64,000 nt of DNA from Conoideocrella luteorostrata (taxonomy: Eukaryota > Ascomycota > Sordariomycetes > Hypocreales > Clavicipitaceae). Below the pieces are notes generated by a model that searched no databases, was not told the origin of the DNA, and saw nothing but the letters and a program-made list of their open reading frames with translations. Made by a program: the position numbers and the translations under genes. Of the stretch, positions 43,016 to 53,830 are shown one piece after another (positions within the stretch are counted from its first letter, which is position 1; each line of letters begins with the position of its first letter). The stretch spans positions 1 through 64,000 of the forward strand of contig JASWJB010000051.1 in the NCBI GenBank assembly GCA_032433595.1, read 5' to 3'.

Positions 43016-43942
43016 CTATAGCCCTATCAGGTCTGCGGGTGGTCCAACTCCTCTTAATAAAATGACAGTATTCCCGCTTTGTAATGCATTTCCAGCCTTC
43101 TCACCGTAATCTAAAACCCTTCCTCCTTCCACATGAAAGACACGGAGCTTATCTTTCTCGTCCGAGCTCTGGTTGTTTATGTTCTGTACTTGTAGACCGG
43201 CTGCTGCTTGATCTAATAGTCTTCCTACCACCCAGTCCTTGGAGAAAAAGAACTCTCCCTTGGGAAGCTTAGCCTTGGCGGTTTCTGCTTCAGCCTCAAC
43301 GTAAAGATACAATCGTTTCTCCTCAGGCACTTTCTTGTCTCCTTTGGCCGTCTCTTTCAGCTTTTTAGTAGCTATGACTCGGGCGGCCACCGAGCTGGGT
43401 TTCGGTTTTGGTAACGCTCTTCCAGCCTGCTCCTTTTTGGCCGATCCCCAAGCTCTTAGCTTGTCAAGAGCCGACCGAGTCTTCTGCGCGACATCTACTT
43501 GCATGGGCCGGGCGCCAATAGGTATCAAATTCTTGCAGTTGTGGTCCTCCTTCAGACGGTGCTTCAAGCAAAAGTCGCGATTGCATGTGTCGCAATGAAC
43601 ACCAGGCGTCAGTGACGTTCCCACGACGGTCTTGCATTCTGGCGATGCACATGGTTTCTGAGAGACTTTATCTCGCAGCGTCTTGCCCTGGCCGATGGAC
43701 GGCTTAGACAAGTTAGCCAGTCTCTTACGTTCCGCCCATGACCCGGCGTTGGCGCACTTGTGCGAAGTTTCTGTTCTGTGGTCTAGGCAAAATGTTTTGG
43801 TGCAGGACTGGCATAGAAATGGCAGGAAATCAAGTTGGTTGCAGTATTCGTATTGGCAGTGCTTGCCAACTAGCGTGGCGTCCTGTTTGTCCCTCATGAT
43901 GTAGCTCGTTTCCTGAGCACTGGATTCTGAGGATGACGCCAT
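43016..43942 (-). CDS. CUZ1/ZFAND1-like AN1 zinc-finger protein
   Basis: Single exon, 308 aa. The frame is open 30 bp further upstream, but only through a non-ATG codon, so ATG 43942 (MASSSESS) is chosen. Two AN1-type fingers: residues about 27-65 (CQYEYC...CQSCTKTFCLDHRTETSHKC) and about 95-140 (CASPEC...CDTCNRDFCLKHRLKEDHNC). A Lys-rich linker follows, then a C-terminal ubiquitin-like domain (about 210-308; YVEAEAETAK, FFFSKDWVVGRLLDQAAAGL, NTVILLRGV). Yeast Cuz1 and human ZFAND1 bring Cdc48/p97 and proteasomes together, especially after arsenite stress. This layout fits well. Confidence 0.9.
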   Translation of the reverse strand: MASSSESSAQETSYIMRDKQDATLVGKHCQYEYCNQLDFLPFLCQSCTKTFCLDHRTETSHKCANAGSWAERKRLANLSKPSIGQGKTLRDKVSQKPCASPECKTVVGTSLTPGVHCDTCNRDFCLKHRLKEDHNCKNLIPIGARPMQVDVAQKTRSALDKLRAWGSAKKEQAGRALPKPKPSSVAARVIATKKLKETAKGDKKVPEEKRLYLYVEAEAETAKAKLPKGEFFFSKDWVVGRLLDQAAAGLQVQNINNQSSDEKDKLRVFHVEGGRVLDYGEKAGNALQSGNTVILLRGVGPPADLIGL

Positions 43943-45109
43943 GGCGGAAGGAAAAGCTGAAAAAACTGACAATTATATATACAACGTATCGGTGACTCGG
44001 GTGACTCGAAGCCAGGCAGAATGAAGCTTCGTCACTGCTCCCGACTCATTGCTGACCAAGGCTGCTGAGCCGCTGGAGGCAAAGAAGCCTCTGGAATGTG
44101 AACCTGGCCGGTGGCCTTCTAAACCAACAAGCTAGCGCCGAGCTGCGCCGCCTTACGGCGGTAACTGTGGCGTCGCATTACCATTTTTGGCTGCCCGATG
44201 GATCTATCCCTGCGTGGGTGATTGATTAATTATACGATTCATTCATAATTCCATGGCACGATGCGCCCGAGGACCCGAGATGATTCATTTGGCTAATGGA
44301 CAACTCTGGACTCTAATGTGCAGCAATCGTGCTATTTCACAAGTCCACCCGGCACGCATCACGACTTATTACGCCTTATGCATCCCATTGTTGCCCGTGT
44401 GTCTCAGTCGCATCCTTGAGCTTACTAAGCGAAGCGATACTCAAAGGCCGGCCCGTTCGCTGCCTGTGTACGGAGTAAGTTTTGTACAGTTGCTCTCACT
44501 TTCAAGACCAGCCAAAGGGGTTTTTTTTTTCTTTTTCAGTTTTAGCTGTCTACAATCTAATACGTTGTTGTTTAATGCATGATTGACTCACGGATGGGCG
44601 CTGAGGGTCCCATAACCCTTCATGCTGCAATCCTCAAGACAAATCTAGACTCTATCCGAAACAGCTGGCCAACATTACATATTGATGTCATAACGCGGCT
44701 TGGAGCTTTACACATGGGACATAATCACTCGTGGACACCCAAGACTCCATGTTTTGAGTAGCACGGGCACCCAAAAGTGTCAAAATCGTCGATGGTCCGT
44801 CTTATCTCGTTATCTTGCATGTAACAATAGCCTCGGGGGTTTTGCCATCATCACAAGTAAGTTGATGGCACAACCGCCGATCGCTTTGCGGGATTATATT
44901 GGAAGGGCAATCTGGTACTTGAGCCACAAGCATTATCGACTCACACAGTAGGTAGGATGCGCCAAAGGAACAAAATTAGCAGATGAGTTGTATAATTTGC
45001 GGATTATTTGCCACAAAAATTATTGTTACATTAAGTCATAGAGTTGAGCGTAATTCTACCAAACGCCTTATAAAACATGCCTACGTTCTTTTATATGCTA
45101 TGTATACCA
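43943..45109. other. Intergenic region between CUZ1-like and MTP18-like genes
   Basis: About 1.2 kb with no supportable gene. One TACGGAGTA copy at 44469..44477 and a T-run near 44520. It contains the CUZ1-like promoter and the MTP18-like 3' end. Confidence 0.55.
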
Positions 45110-46027
45110 TTATTCGGTCTTGGGCTTGATCGGTTTGTTTAGAAGATCCTCTCGTCCAGTCGTTGGAGCATTGCCGACATATTCGTTTCCACCAAATATC
45201 TGAAAGCCTTTGTGGAAACCCCACTCCACGGCATTCTCAACCGGCTCATCGAACAACCTAGGCAAGAAAGGTACAACAGACAACCCAAGGCCGATAGGTC
45301 CCCACGTGCGTATGGTTGGGTTCTTCACGTTCCTCAAGGCTCTTCCGGAGTATCGAACCACACTGTGGATGGTGAATGCTGGCAGACCCATACTGGCAAG
45401 ACTCTGAAAGATACCCCTCTGAACCATGACAGTTCTCCAATCCTCAAGGGGACTGACCACACCGGGCTCAAGATTTGAGCTACTCTCTGCAGGTAGTCCA
45501 GTGAACTTTTCTTGGTGAGGTGTCAAGCGTAATCGCGGGTTGAGAACGCGTTGATTGTGCCAGTACGCCCGATATCCTTCATGGGATACATCTCCCAGGA
45601 TATAGAGCCAGGAAATACCATACGCGGCTCGGACAACTTTTGGGTGGGCTACCGGTCGAAATGATTCACCAATGTCGGAGGTGTAGGCAACATAACGGTG
45701 GGCCGAGAGAAGTATTGTCCGGAATCTGGTGGCATAAGCCGCATATCGCAGCTTGGTATCTGTAGTAGGAGGGCCACTGCCCGCAGGTTAGGAATCATGG
45801 CACCAAAGGGGGCAGATGCTGCGCTCTTACTATCCGTCAATGACATCGTCAAAGAATCTGCTGTCAGCGTCCGACTTGTCTACAATGTTCTGCAGTCGCG
45901 CAGGGAGTTTCTCTCGCGGCGGGAGCTTATCTGGGTCGAATGATTGCTTCTGCTGAGGCCTATTCGCATCTGGAGACTGCTCCGGTTTTGGCTCCTTCGG
46001 CTCCTTCGATTTCCCCAACCAAGACAT
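45110..46027 (-). CDS. MTP18/MTFP1-like mitochondrial fission process protein
   Basis: Two exons: 46027..45831 and 45776..45110 (287 aa); a 54-bp intron joins FFDDVIDGY|GPPTTDTKLRYAA. The acceptor was chosen because it is the only one keeping the downstream frame. After a charged N-terminal region, the family motifs are RYVAYTSDIGESFRPVAHPKVVRAAYGISWLYILGD (with VSHEGYRAY after it), RGIFQSLASMGLPAFTIHSVVRY, and the segment WGPIGLGLSVVPFLPRLFDEPVE. MTP18 is an inner-membrane protein affecting mitochondrial division in animals. Divergent from the ATP synthase k gene with 430 bp between start codons. Confidence 0.9.
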
Positions 46028-46457
46028 TACAAACAGTTTTTTTAACCAAGAATTGTGCAATTTGTGGTTCTATTTCCAGTTGAGGGTTTCTTTTGTGGAA
46101 ACTCTAGGGACGAAATGTATCGATAAAGTGAAGATTTGTTGAAAGGTCTACCGTATCGATGCCTCTTGCGGATGCGACCGGAAACAGACACCCTGCGCTA
46201 ACTCGAACGTACTTAGGTATCTTCAGTGACGTCTAGCATCCACGATGGAGGTTGCGTTGTGCTCCAATCGGGGGTTGGTTCAGCCGAGTTATACCCGCAA
46301 ACCGGCTCCTTTTTCGCCTGTAATTCCAGGCACATCGGAATTTGATTTAGCTCCATGTCCTGAAAGCCATCAACAAAGAGCTGCCGATTCATCAGCTGAA
46401 CCCAATTGCACACCTTGTCAATTCGCAACAACCGAACTCTCAGTATACTCAATCATA
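46028..46457. promoter_or_regulatory. Shared divergent promoter of two mitochondrial genes
   Basis: 430 bp separate the ATGs of the MTP18-like gene (minus) and the ATP synthase subunit k gene (plus). It is presumably a bidirectional promoter. No specific element is claimed. Confidence 0.5.
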
Positions 46458-46782
46458 ATGGCTGGTGTCGCTACCTATAACATTGCTGGCCGACAGGTTG
46501 GCGGTCACTACGTTCGTTCGCTCCCAAAATATTCGCGATAATGCATGAACTCCAACTAACGCGGGCTTGCAGGTGGCCATCGGCATTCTTGCCAGCCTTT
46601 TTGGCGGTGTTTACTATGCTACCACCGGCCCCAAGAAGCCTGTGGCAAATGCACCCCCGATCAACGCCTCTAGCTCCGACGAAGCCGACTTCATCAAGTG
46701 CGTTGTTTTGAGATTCCAGTCGAAGCTATAATACTAATCTTTACACAGGAAGTTCATGGAGGAGCAGGAGAAGAAGCAATAA
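46458..46782 (+). CDS. ATP19: Mitochondrial ATP synthase subunit k (Atp19-like)
   Basis: Three exons: 46458..46511, 46573..46697, 46749..46782 (70 aa), with introns of 61 and 51 bp. The protein begins MAGVATYNIAGRQVGGHY, then VAIGILASLFGGVYYATTG (one membrane helix), a PINASSSDEADFIK segment and KFMEEQEKKQ. This matches fungal subunit k, a small membrane subunit that helps F1Fo dimer assembly. The first donor, GTTCGT, is weak, and the last exon is only 34 bp, so automated gene finders may miss this gene. Confidence 0.9.
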
Positions 46783-47993
46783 ATGGAGTTGTATTGGGAA
46801 GGAGATTTTGAGGCTGTACGAAACGAACGGTGTACAAATATTCAGCATTGGGGTTAACCCCGGAATTTGAATGTGCAGCTCGGTGTTACGCATTGAGACT
46901 ATTCTGAGTGATTCGGCCATCGTGACATGACAATTGCATATGGAACATTGCGGCTGCGAGCGAATGAAACTCTTATTTATTCGTCTACAGGTTTGAATAA
47001 ACGTCACAGGATGTGGCTTTCGGGAACTTGGCGACACTTTTTTGTTGGCATAGATGAGTGGGTGAACACATGAAATGTAAATCAATTGTAAAAAATCTGA
47101 TCTTCGGATGTAGCATTTTGATCACTGCGGGTACGAGAGTATCTTAGCTGTTTAACTTTTAGTGTTACTATTATAGGCGCATTCCAAAAGTGAGGTTGGC
47201 CAATGAAGGATCCTCGCTGTAATTAATCATTAGAAAGGTATCCTTTCCGTGACGGATTTATCGAGGCACAACACGTGCATCTGGAATCACACCAGCAAAT
47301 GGATTTATTTGAAAAGGTCCTTAGGTCTAGGTCAAAAGGTCAGCGAATTCTAGCCTGCAAGTGTTTACACATACAAGACCGATAGGCACGGATTCCTTCA
47401 GAAATGCAAGGCACGCCTTGTTGTGTGTGGAAACCAGCAATCGAAAAATGACCTGCCGACGAGGTCAAATTCTGCTGCCAAGGTCATCAAGATCCTGAAT
47501 GATAGACTAGTCACCCTTTGTCGCGTTGCATCACATGTATAGTTGGATGAGTATAGTTGGATGAGTATAGATGGCATAATGACTCAAATTTATTTTCTTT
47601 TTCTTTTTAAATACATAAGTAAATTAAATTACAAAAATCAAATGCAAGGTGTCCTGCGGTGCAAGCAATCCGGAAATGCGGTAATAGCAACTGCGTGCCA
47701 TCGGCGGCTTATATGCTGTAAATGAATGATTCGACTTTAATGCAATCGCTGCTACTGCATTCGCCGGTTACAGTTAGAAGTCGAGTTTATGCCCATTAGC
47801 CCGATATGGCTCGTCACGTGCACGCGGCACATTTGCGTGCCGTGACTCTCATGCGGAACGGAAAAACACTGTACCAACCCGCCATACTCTGTTTGAAGCA
47901 AGCTTCAACTCTTTAGTCGAAATAATCTCACCTCGCATTTCGGATACAACGATAGCAACCGGCAGCGGCCCCAAACAGCTACTTGACGTGGGT
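46783..47993. other. Intergenic region upstream of the CENP-B-type gene
   Basis: About 1.2 kb, AT-rich in parts (47575-47640). No gene or repeat recognised. Confidence 0.55.
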
Positions 47994-49127
47994 ATGTCCG
48001 ATGTCACAACCGATCCGGCTCTGGTGGCCGGAGCGGCCACAGATCTTGCCCAGCAAGCAGAACTGTCGTCGCCCAGGGAGCGACACTCTCTCACTCTCGA
48101 TCAACGTCGCGAGTTGCGCCGGTGGGCGAATTCGCACCCAAATCGGCCATCACATAAAGCGTGCATCGACTGGTTTTTCTCGCAATACGGCCACCAAATC
48201 AGCCAGTCAACAGTGTCACATTCCTTGTCACCCAAGTATTCACGGCTTGATGGCGATAATCCCCAGTTATCTGGTTCCAGACTGCGATTTGGCAACTGGC
48301 CTGACGTTGAGAAGATCGTACTGGATTGGTACAGACACGTCCTGGCTTCTGGCCGACAACCTACGAATGATGAGCTAGGCGAAAAGGCAAAGACTATTTT
48401 TGCACAACTGCCGCGATATAGAGAGGAGAATGCCCCTGAGTTTTCTCCCGGCTGGATTCATCGTTTCAAGAAGCGGTATGGGCTCCTTGTGCGACGTCAA
48501 CGACGATTAGGCGACGGTGGCATCAACCCTGCTGAAGATATTGAATATCTTGCCGACTGCATTCCCAGGGTGATGGCAGTCGCGCCCAATACCAGCCCTG
48601 CCGCGATTAGAGAGCAAGTGCTACGGGTTGTAGGCGTGGAGGCCAGCCTTACCACTTGTGCATTGGTGCGAGACGAGGTAATCAGAAAGATGAGTGCGAT
48701 CCATCAGCCACCGCGTGACCTTTCTGAATCACCGGCAATCCCTCCAACCCAGCACGAACAGCCGAACATGTACAGCAACGAGGATCCCGAGGTCGTCCTG
48801 CAAAACGCGCTGCGTCAGTTGCAACAAGAGGAACAAGCTGCGGAAGACATGGCGGCTGCCGCACGGGAGGAGCGAGATCGAGCTGAGCGGGGAGAATTTC
48901 AACAACCTGAGATAGAGGCCACCCCAGGTGGACAAGCGTCTCCTGTCCCAAGATATGCTACGCCTGGCCAAGATATAACTCAGGATCTTACACTTACACC
49001 AATACACTCAGACGTGCCAGTATCGTCTAACGACAAGCCGATACGCTGTCCCTTTTGTGTGAATCACCGAATGCTGCGCACTATTAAGGAAGCTGTGGAG
49101 CATATGTCGACGCATGTTGTAGTGTGA
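47994..49127 (+). CDS. CENP-B-type HTH DNA-binding protein without transposase domain
   Basis: Single exon, 377 aa, from ATG 47994 (MSDVTTDP). The N-terminal helix-turn-helix (about residues 30-85; LTLDQRRELRRWANSHPNRPSHKACIDWFF, ISQSTVSHSLSPKYSRL) and the Tc5/CENP-B-type second HTH (about 95-160; WPDVEKIVLDWYRH, FSPGWIHRFKKRYGL) form the bipartite DNA-binding region of CENP-B, yeast Abp1 and pogo-type transposases. No DDE domain follows. Instead there is a helical region with a Glu/Arg-rich coiled coil and a C-terminal C-x2-C-x14-H-x3-H motif (CPFC...HMSTH), which may be a zinc finger. It resembles a domesticated transposase DNA-binding part. Function unknown. Confidence 0.85.
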   Translation: MSDVTTDPALVAGAATDLAQQAELSSPRERHSLTLDQRRELRRWANSHPNRPSHKACIDWFFSQYGHQISQSTVSHSLSPKYSRLDGDNPQLSGSRLRFGNWPDVEKIVLDWYRHVLASGRQPTNDELGEKAKTIFAQLPRYREENAPEFSPGWIHRFKKRYGLLVRRQRRLGDGGINPAEDIEYLADCIPRVMAVAPNTSPAAIREQVLRVVGVEASLTTCALVRDEVIRKMSAIHQPPRDLSESPAIPPTQHEQPNMYSNEDPEVVLQNALRQLQQEEQAAEDMAAAAREERDRAERGEFQQPEIEATPGGQASPVPRYATPGQDITQDLTLTPIHSDVPVSSNDKPIRCPFCVNHRMLRTIKEAVEHMSTHVVV

Positions 49128-49513
49128 GACTTGGGCATAGTTGCTAGCATTCCGCGGTAACGCTGGTAACTGCGTTGCTCTATTAATCTACCTGCATTGG
49201 AACTAGGTTCCCACGGAGTCAAGAAAAGGAAATAAGCCAGGATGTTTATTGTTCCGTGCTAACATATTCTGGCATCGGAGTTATGAATTTTTTAATGATG
49301 GGAAGCGAGATGACGAATATGCTTTTCAGTCTGCGAGGAATATACGGGTGAAAGCTACTGCGGGAGACAGCCCTGGATATGTATGTGATAAGCGCAAGCT
49401 GATTTTGACACTTTGAGTGCCGGAAATAGTGAATAATCTAAAATAATGAATGCTCTTTACATATATTCAACTCACTGTGTATTATATTGCATGCTTAACC
49501 GCAAGATATATGT
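49128..49513. other. Convergent 3' spacer
   Basis: 386 bp between the CENP-B-type stop and the VPS36 stop; AT-rich and probably both 3' UTRs. Confidence 0.6.
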
Positions 49514-51522
49514 CTACAAGAATCCACTTTCCTTTAATACCTTCACGATAGCCTCCTCTTCGAATCTTGCCTTACTTTTTGGGGGAGGGATGTCCCCCGT
49601 ATCGATGTAGTTCTTCCAAAACTTCAATCCTTCGAGCCCTTCTTCCCGGCACAATGCGCCCTGTTCCTCTGCCATCAGGAGTTCCTCTTCAGCGACCCCA
49701 ATACTCCAGCCAAAACGTTGTGCAGTATCCAGAGCAGTCACACCACGTCCGAATTCTCTCCAATCCCAAGTGACCTCTCGTTCCGGTGGGAACTCATGTA
49801 AATCATCCAGCCAAGCCATGAGTGCTTTGATGGTTGTCTCATCTGTACGATCACGCCCCTGGACGACCATGACACCGCTTCGAAAAGTGCGAAGTCGAAC
49901 TGGAAGTTTCAAACTCTCCCACAATCGTGCTGCCTTTTCGAAATCCATCGGACTGACCAGCTCTACCCCTCCTCTGGCCCGATTGAACATGGCCCAGAGA
50001 TCAACGAGCGTGATAATGCCTCCGGCTCGTTTCAATACGCCCCTGGAGTCGTCGGCTAGAAATTCGGCAAGGTTTCGCGACAGTTCAGAGAGATACAGAG
50101 ATTCTGAGCTGCCGCCCCCAACGATATCCTTTGTGGTGACTAAACCTAACTGGGTGGCGGATTCTGCCAGAATAGCATTCTCTTCGGCTGAGGCGCCTCC
50201 ATTTGCACCATTACTTTGACGAGCGTACCGTTCAGCTAAAGCAATGACCTCTTTTGCGGATGACATTAGTGCCTCGAGGTCCTCGAAAGCACTGCCTATC
50301 AAGATCTCGTTGTTTTTATGCATAGTGAGACCGAGCTGTTCTAAACCAGCAATGCCAGCGGTCTTGGTTCTGTTTCCACCAGACGAGGCTTGTGAACTAC
50401 TTGCTGCGTTTTCTTCACTATTCCGGCCACCTTTAGGTACAGGAGGAGCATTGTGTTGTAGCCACTTCCGTTGGGTTATGGCACCTTTGAGTCGCTCATA
50501 GAGGATTTTCTCACCACCATCGCGGAACGAGATTTTCACGCTCTCGGCTACCTCAATGCCTGCTGGTCCTTTGTTAGGAGTCTCACGGACCGGACCGGGA
50601 GACTCGGTCCGAATTGTTGACAGTTCTGCGGCTTCGCTGGCGGAATTTTGGGACAAAAGTGGCGCGCCGCACATTTCACAGGCGAGGAGTGATGGATGAT
50701 TCGAGAATGTGCATCGCGGGCATTGAAATGCGGCGTCTGTCTCGCTCGCGGAGCTCCAGTGCGTGTTTTGATGTGGACCATCGCGAGCAGGCATCTCGTC
50801 ACCTGTTATGAAAAGTGACCCTACATCTTTTTGTCGGGAAGGGAGAGAGCTAGAGCTCTGTGATGCGTCAATGGTGGCGGTATGCTGGCTCGCATTGTTG
50901 ATGGCTGCTTTCAGAACATGGACCAACGTAGGCTTGATCCCACAGGCCAGACATGGCGGCAGAGGCGTGTGTGCGTTTGCCGCAGCAGGATCAAAATTGA
51001 CAGGTATTGGGTTGGAAAAGCTGCATATTGTACAAACCCAGGTTGCAGTTGTGACTGGTGGAGGCTCAGACGGTGGCCGATATGCGCTATCCTTGGGTCC
51101 CGGAGATGCAGAACCATTTCTTGATGGGGATGCTGCATTTGATAAGGCCCGATTATGCAAAGAAGAACGCTTCAATGGCTTCGGAATTATGGTGATTTTA
51201 GGAGACGATTTGAAAAACCGAGCACTGATGTCGTAACGATCGACATCTTTCAGATCCAACGCAAGAGAGTTTGATCTGGGCTCGTTTTTATCAACATAGC
51301 AGATCCGGTGGGACGTCAGGTAAACTTGGCCATTCTGCTGGTTTGGGAGCTTCAGCTTGCTGCCAAAACTTTATTAGCACGGCCTGGCTTCATATTCGTA
51401 ATGAAAGGTGAGATAGATTACCCTTCATAAAGACCGACGTTGTCCTGCACAAATAACAGGATCTCATCCGGCAAATAAGATGGCCGTAGCGCAGTAGTCA
51501 AATCTATATGTTTCAGAAACAT
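49514..51522 (-). CDS. VPS36: VPS36, ESCRT-II subunit
   Basis: Two exons: 51522..51422 and 51359..49514 (648 aa), with a 62-bp intron joining NVGLYEG|KLKLPNQQNGQVYLT. The N-terminal GLUE (PH-like) domain starts MFLKHIDLTTALRPSYLPDEIL, continues with RICYVDK and ends around KITIIPK. Two NZF/RanBP2-type fingers follow (WVCTICSFSNP...CLACG and FQCPRCTFSNHPSLLACEMCG), as in yeast Vps36. The C-terminal half is the EAP30 winged-helix region (YERLKGAITQRKW, LYLSELSRNLAEFL, ALDTAQRFGWSIGVAEEELLMAEEQG). ESCRT-II recognises ubiquitinated cargo on endosomes and recruits ESCRT-III. Confidence 0.95.
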
Positions 51523-52137
51523 TCGTCATGTCGTAGTGGCTCAGCACCTTTTTATCTCTGGAAGTCAAAAAGTGCCGTTGAACAGTCGAAGCAAGTACTT
51601 GAGATAGCGCATTTACACCCTTGTCAAATGCACTTAACGTTCTTGGGCGAGCAAACAGTATAGTCGTTGAAATATTGCCTAATAAAAGGGGTATGATTTA
51701 CCGCCACCCTGGTATTTATCAAGGAGACCTGAGCTCGCAAAATGACGACAAGAGGCGGCTCCTACCTAGCAATGTGTCTTTGCTGATGTACGGAGTAGAT
51801 AACCCGGCAATGGTGACGGAGTCCCCCATTAAGTCAGCGCTGTCGAGACTCGGGGGCCAAACGCCACTGCTGCCCGACTTGGGCAGAGTTAGCCGACGAT
51901 TTCCCGAACAGTCACGAGTGCGGCTTGGTCCAAAGCCCACAAGAACTTATTCCACCGCCTGCCTTCTCCGCAGTTTCTCACTCACTATTCTTCTTATCCC
52001 ACACGAGTTTCACCACCGTTCACCGTCGCCGTCCGCAGCTATTCCCGCCTGCACGTTTCGCGCACCATCGTAGGCATCGAAGTCACTCCGATAAATTGCA
52101 ACCACTAACTATCAGCTCTCCCCACCTGGGTCTTGTT
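51523..52137. other. Divergent promoter region, VPS36 / SAC3-GANP gene
   Basis: 615 bp with one TACGGAGTA copy at 51789..51797. The right half is C/T-rich, as expected of a fungal 5' leader. Confidence 0.55.
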
Positions 52138-53830
52138 ATGATGATGCCTGGGTGGTCGGCTACGCAACAAGCAACCGGCGTATCGTCACAGACGCAGCAG
52201 GTACCGTACAGTTACGCTGCCAGTATGTAACTACCTGACACACGATCCCTGACAATGAGTTTGTTTGGCTAATTGCTGCGATAGACCCTGCTTTTGTCCC
52301 CGTTCCAGTTCGTCAGGGCTTCAGTCAGTACGCCCCTTCAACACAGTCTCCGTATCCGGGCTATGCCCCTCCTGGAGCGACAGCCCATCCGTCAATGCCC
52401 ATCCCCACGCCTCCTGCTGTTCAGACAGAGCAGTCCAAATCAAAAACCGACTGGCCTGAATCCGTTCGACGATATGTACAACGGTCTTTCCTGCCCCAAA
52501 ATGACGACTCCTCCGTTTCCCGTGCAGAAGTCGAAGCAAAACTTAAGGAGACAATCGGCACTGCCAAAGAGAATGGCACTTTGTATACCATAAATTGGGA
52601 TGATATGCCCTTGCCTCACGCCCTCGTGAAAACCGACCGTGATGCGTTGTATAGCCGCGGTATTAATGCCTCGTCTTCCTCTGAAAACCCCATTGTCAAT
52701 CCTCGGAAAAGAAAGTCGTCCGACTTTGCCAACGGTGAATCAAAGCAACCACCGTGGCATAATGCTAACCCTCGCCCATCTCTCGGGGATCGTATATCCC
52801 ACCCGTCTCCAGACAAGCGCTCCTCTTTTGACGACACCTTGGGCAAATCAAGTAAGTTCCAAAAAGAAGCAGCCAATAAGCGCAAACGCCGCTTCGAAAA
52901 CGAGTATAAGGCTGTTTATAGATCACCGAGCCCAACGCCCTGTTCAACTGGTCCGATTATTGGAACCAGTGAGGTATTGGAGAAGAGATATCTTCGGTTG
53001 ACAGCGCCTCCTGTTCCTTCCAATGTTCGGCCGGAGACAGTACTGCGCCAAACTCTTGATCTATTGAAGAAAAAATGGAGGAAGGAAGGAAATTACTCCT
53101 ACATTTGCGACCAGTTCAAGTCGATGCGACAAGATCTTACTGTACAACGCATCAAAAATGATTTTACCGTCTTAGTATATGAAATCCACGCCCGCATTGC
53201 TTTGGAGAAAGGAGATATTGGTGAGTATAATCAATGCCAGACCCAACTACGTTCTTTGTACGCTGTGGGAATAAAAGGCAATGATATCGAATTCAAAGCG
53301 TATCGTATTTTATATTTCATTCATACTGCAAATCGAACCGGTCTCAACGACACGATTGCAGATCTAACCACAGCAGAAAAGGAGGAACGGCCCATTAAAC
53401 ACGCCTTGCAAGTACGGTCAGCACTGGCTTTGGGAAACTATCACAGGTTCTTCCAGCTCTATCTCGACACACCGAATATGGGCGCTTACCTCATGGACAT
53501 GTTTGTCTCGAGAGAGCGCCTTGCTGCAATGTGCAATATTTGCAAGAGGTAATAAGCCCTCCCACCCTTGGCTCTTGGTGTTCTAAGTAGAGGAACGTCT
53601 GCTAATGGCCACATAGTTACAAGCCTGACGTGAAGCTTCGTTTTATTACAGAGGAGCTGGGCTTTGAGTCTGATGCCGACGCCGCCCAGTTTATCATTGA
53701 TAACAACGGCCAGCATCTTCTCCAGGACCGGGCCGAGAACATAATGTTCTTGAGCGCTCAAGCTGGGCAGCTTTTTGAAAGCGTTAGATCCGAAGCTTTT
53801 CGAAAAGTTGACATCAAAGGCCAAATCTAA
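52138..53830 (+). CDS. SAC3/GANP-domain protein, THP3/LENG8-like
   Basis: Three exons: 52138..52222, 52285..53548, 53617..53830 (520 aa), with introns of 62 and 68 bp. The ATG is triplicated (52138, 52141, 52144), so the start may be any of the three. The N-terminal 80 residues are Gln/Pro/Tyr-rich. WPESVRRYVQRSF and a basic, Lys/Arg-rich stretch (FENEYKAVYRS) lead to the SAC3/GANP helical domain, about residues 285-510 (VRPETVLRQTLDLLKKKW, YICDQFKSMRQDLTVQ, FTVLVYEIHARIALEKGDIGEYNQCQTQL). Yeast Thp3 and human LENG8 act in transcription-coupled mRNP handling. The family call is strong. Confidence 0.93.
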
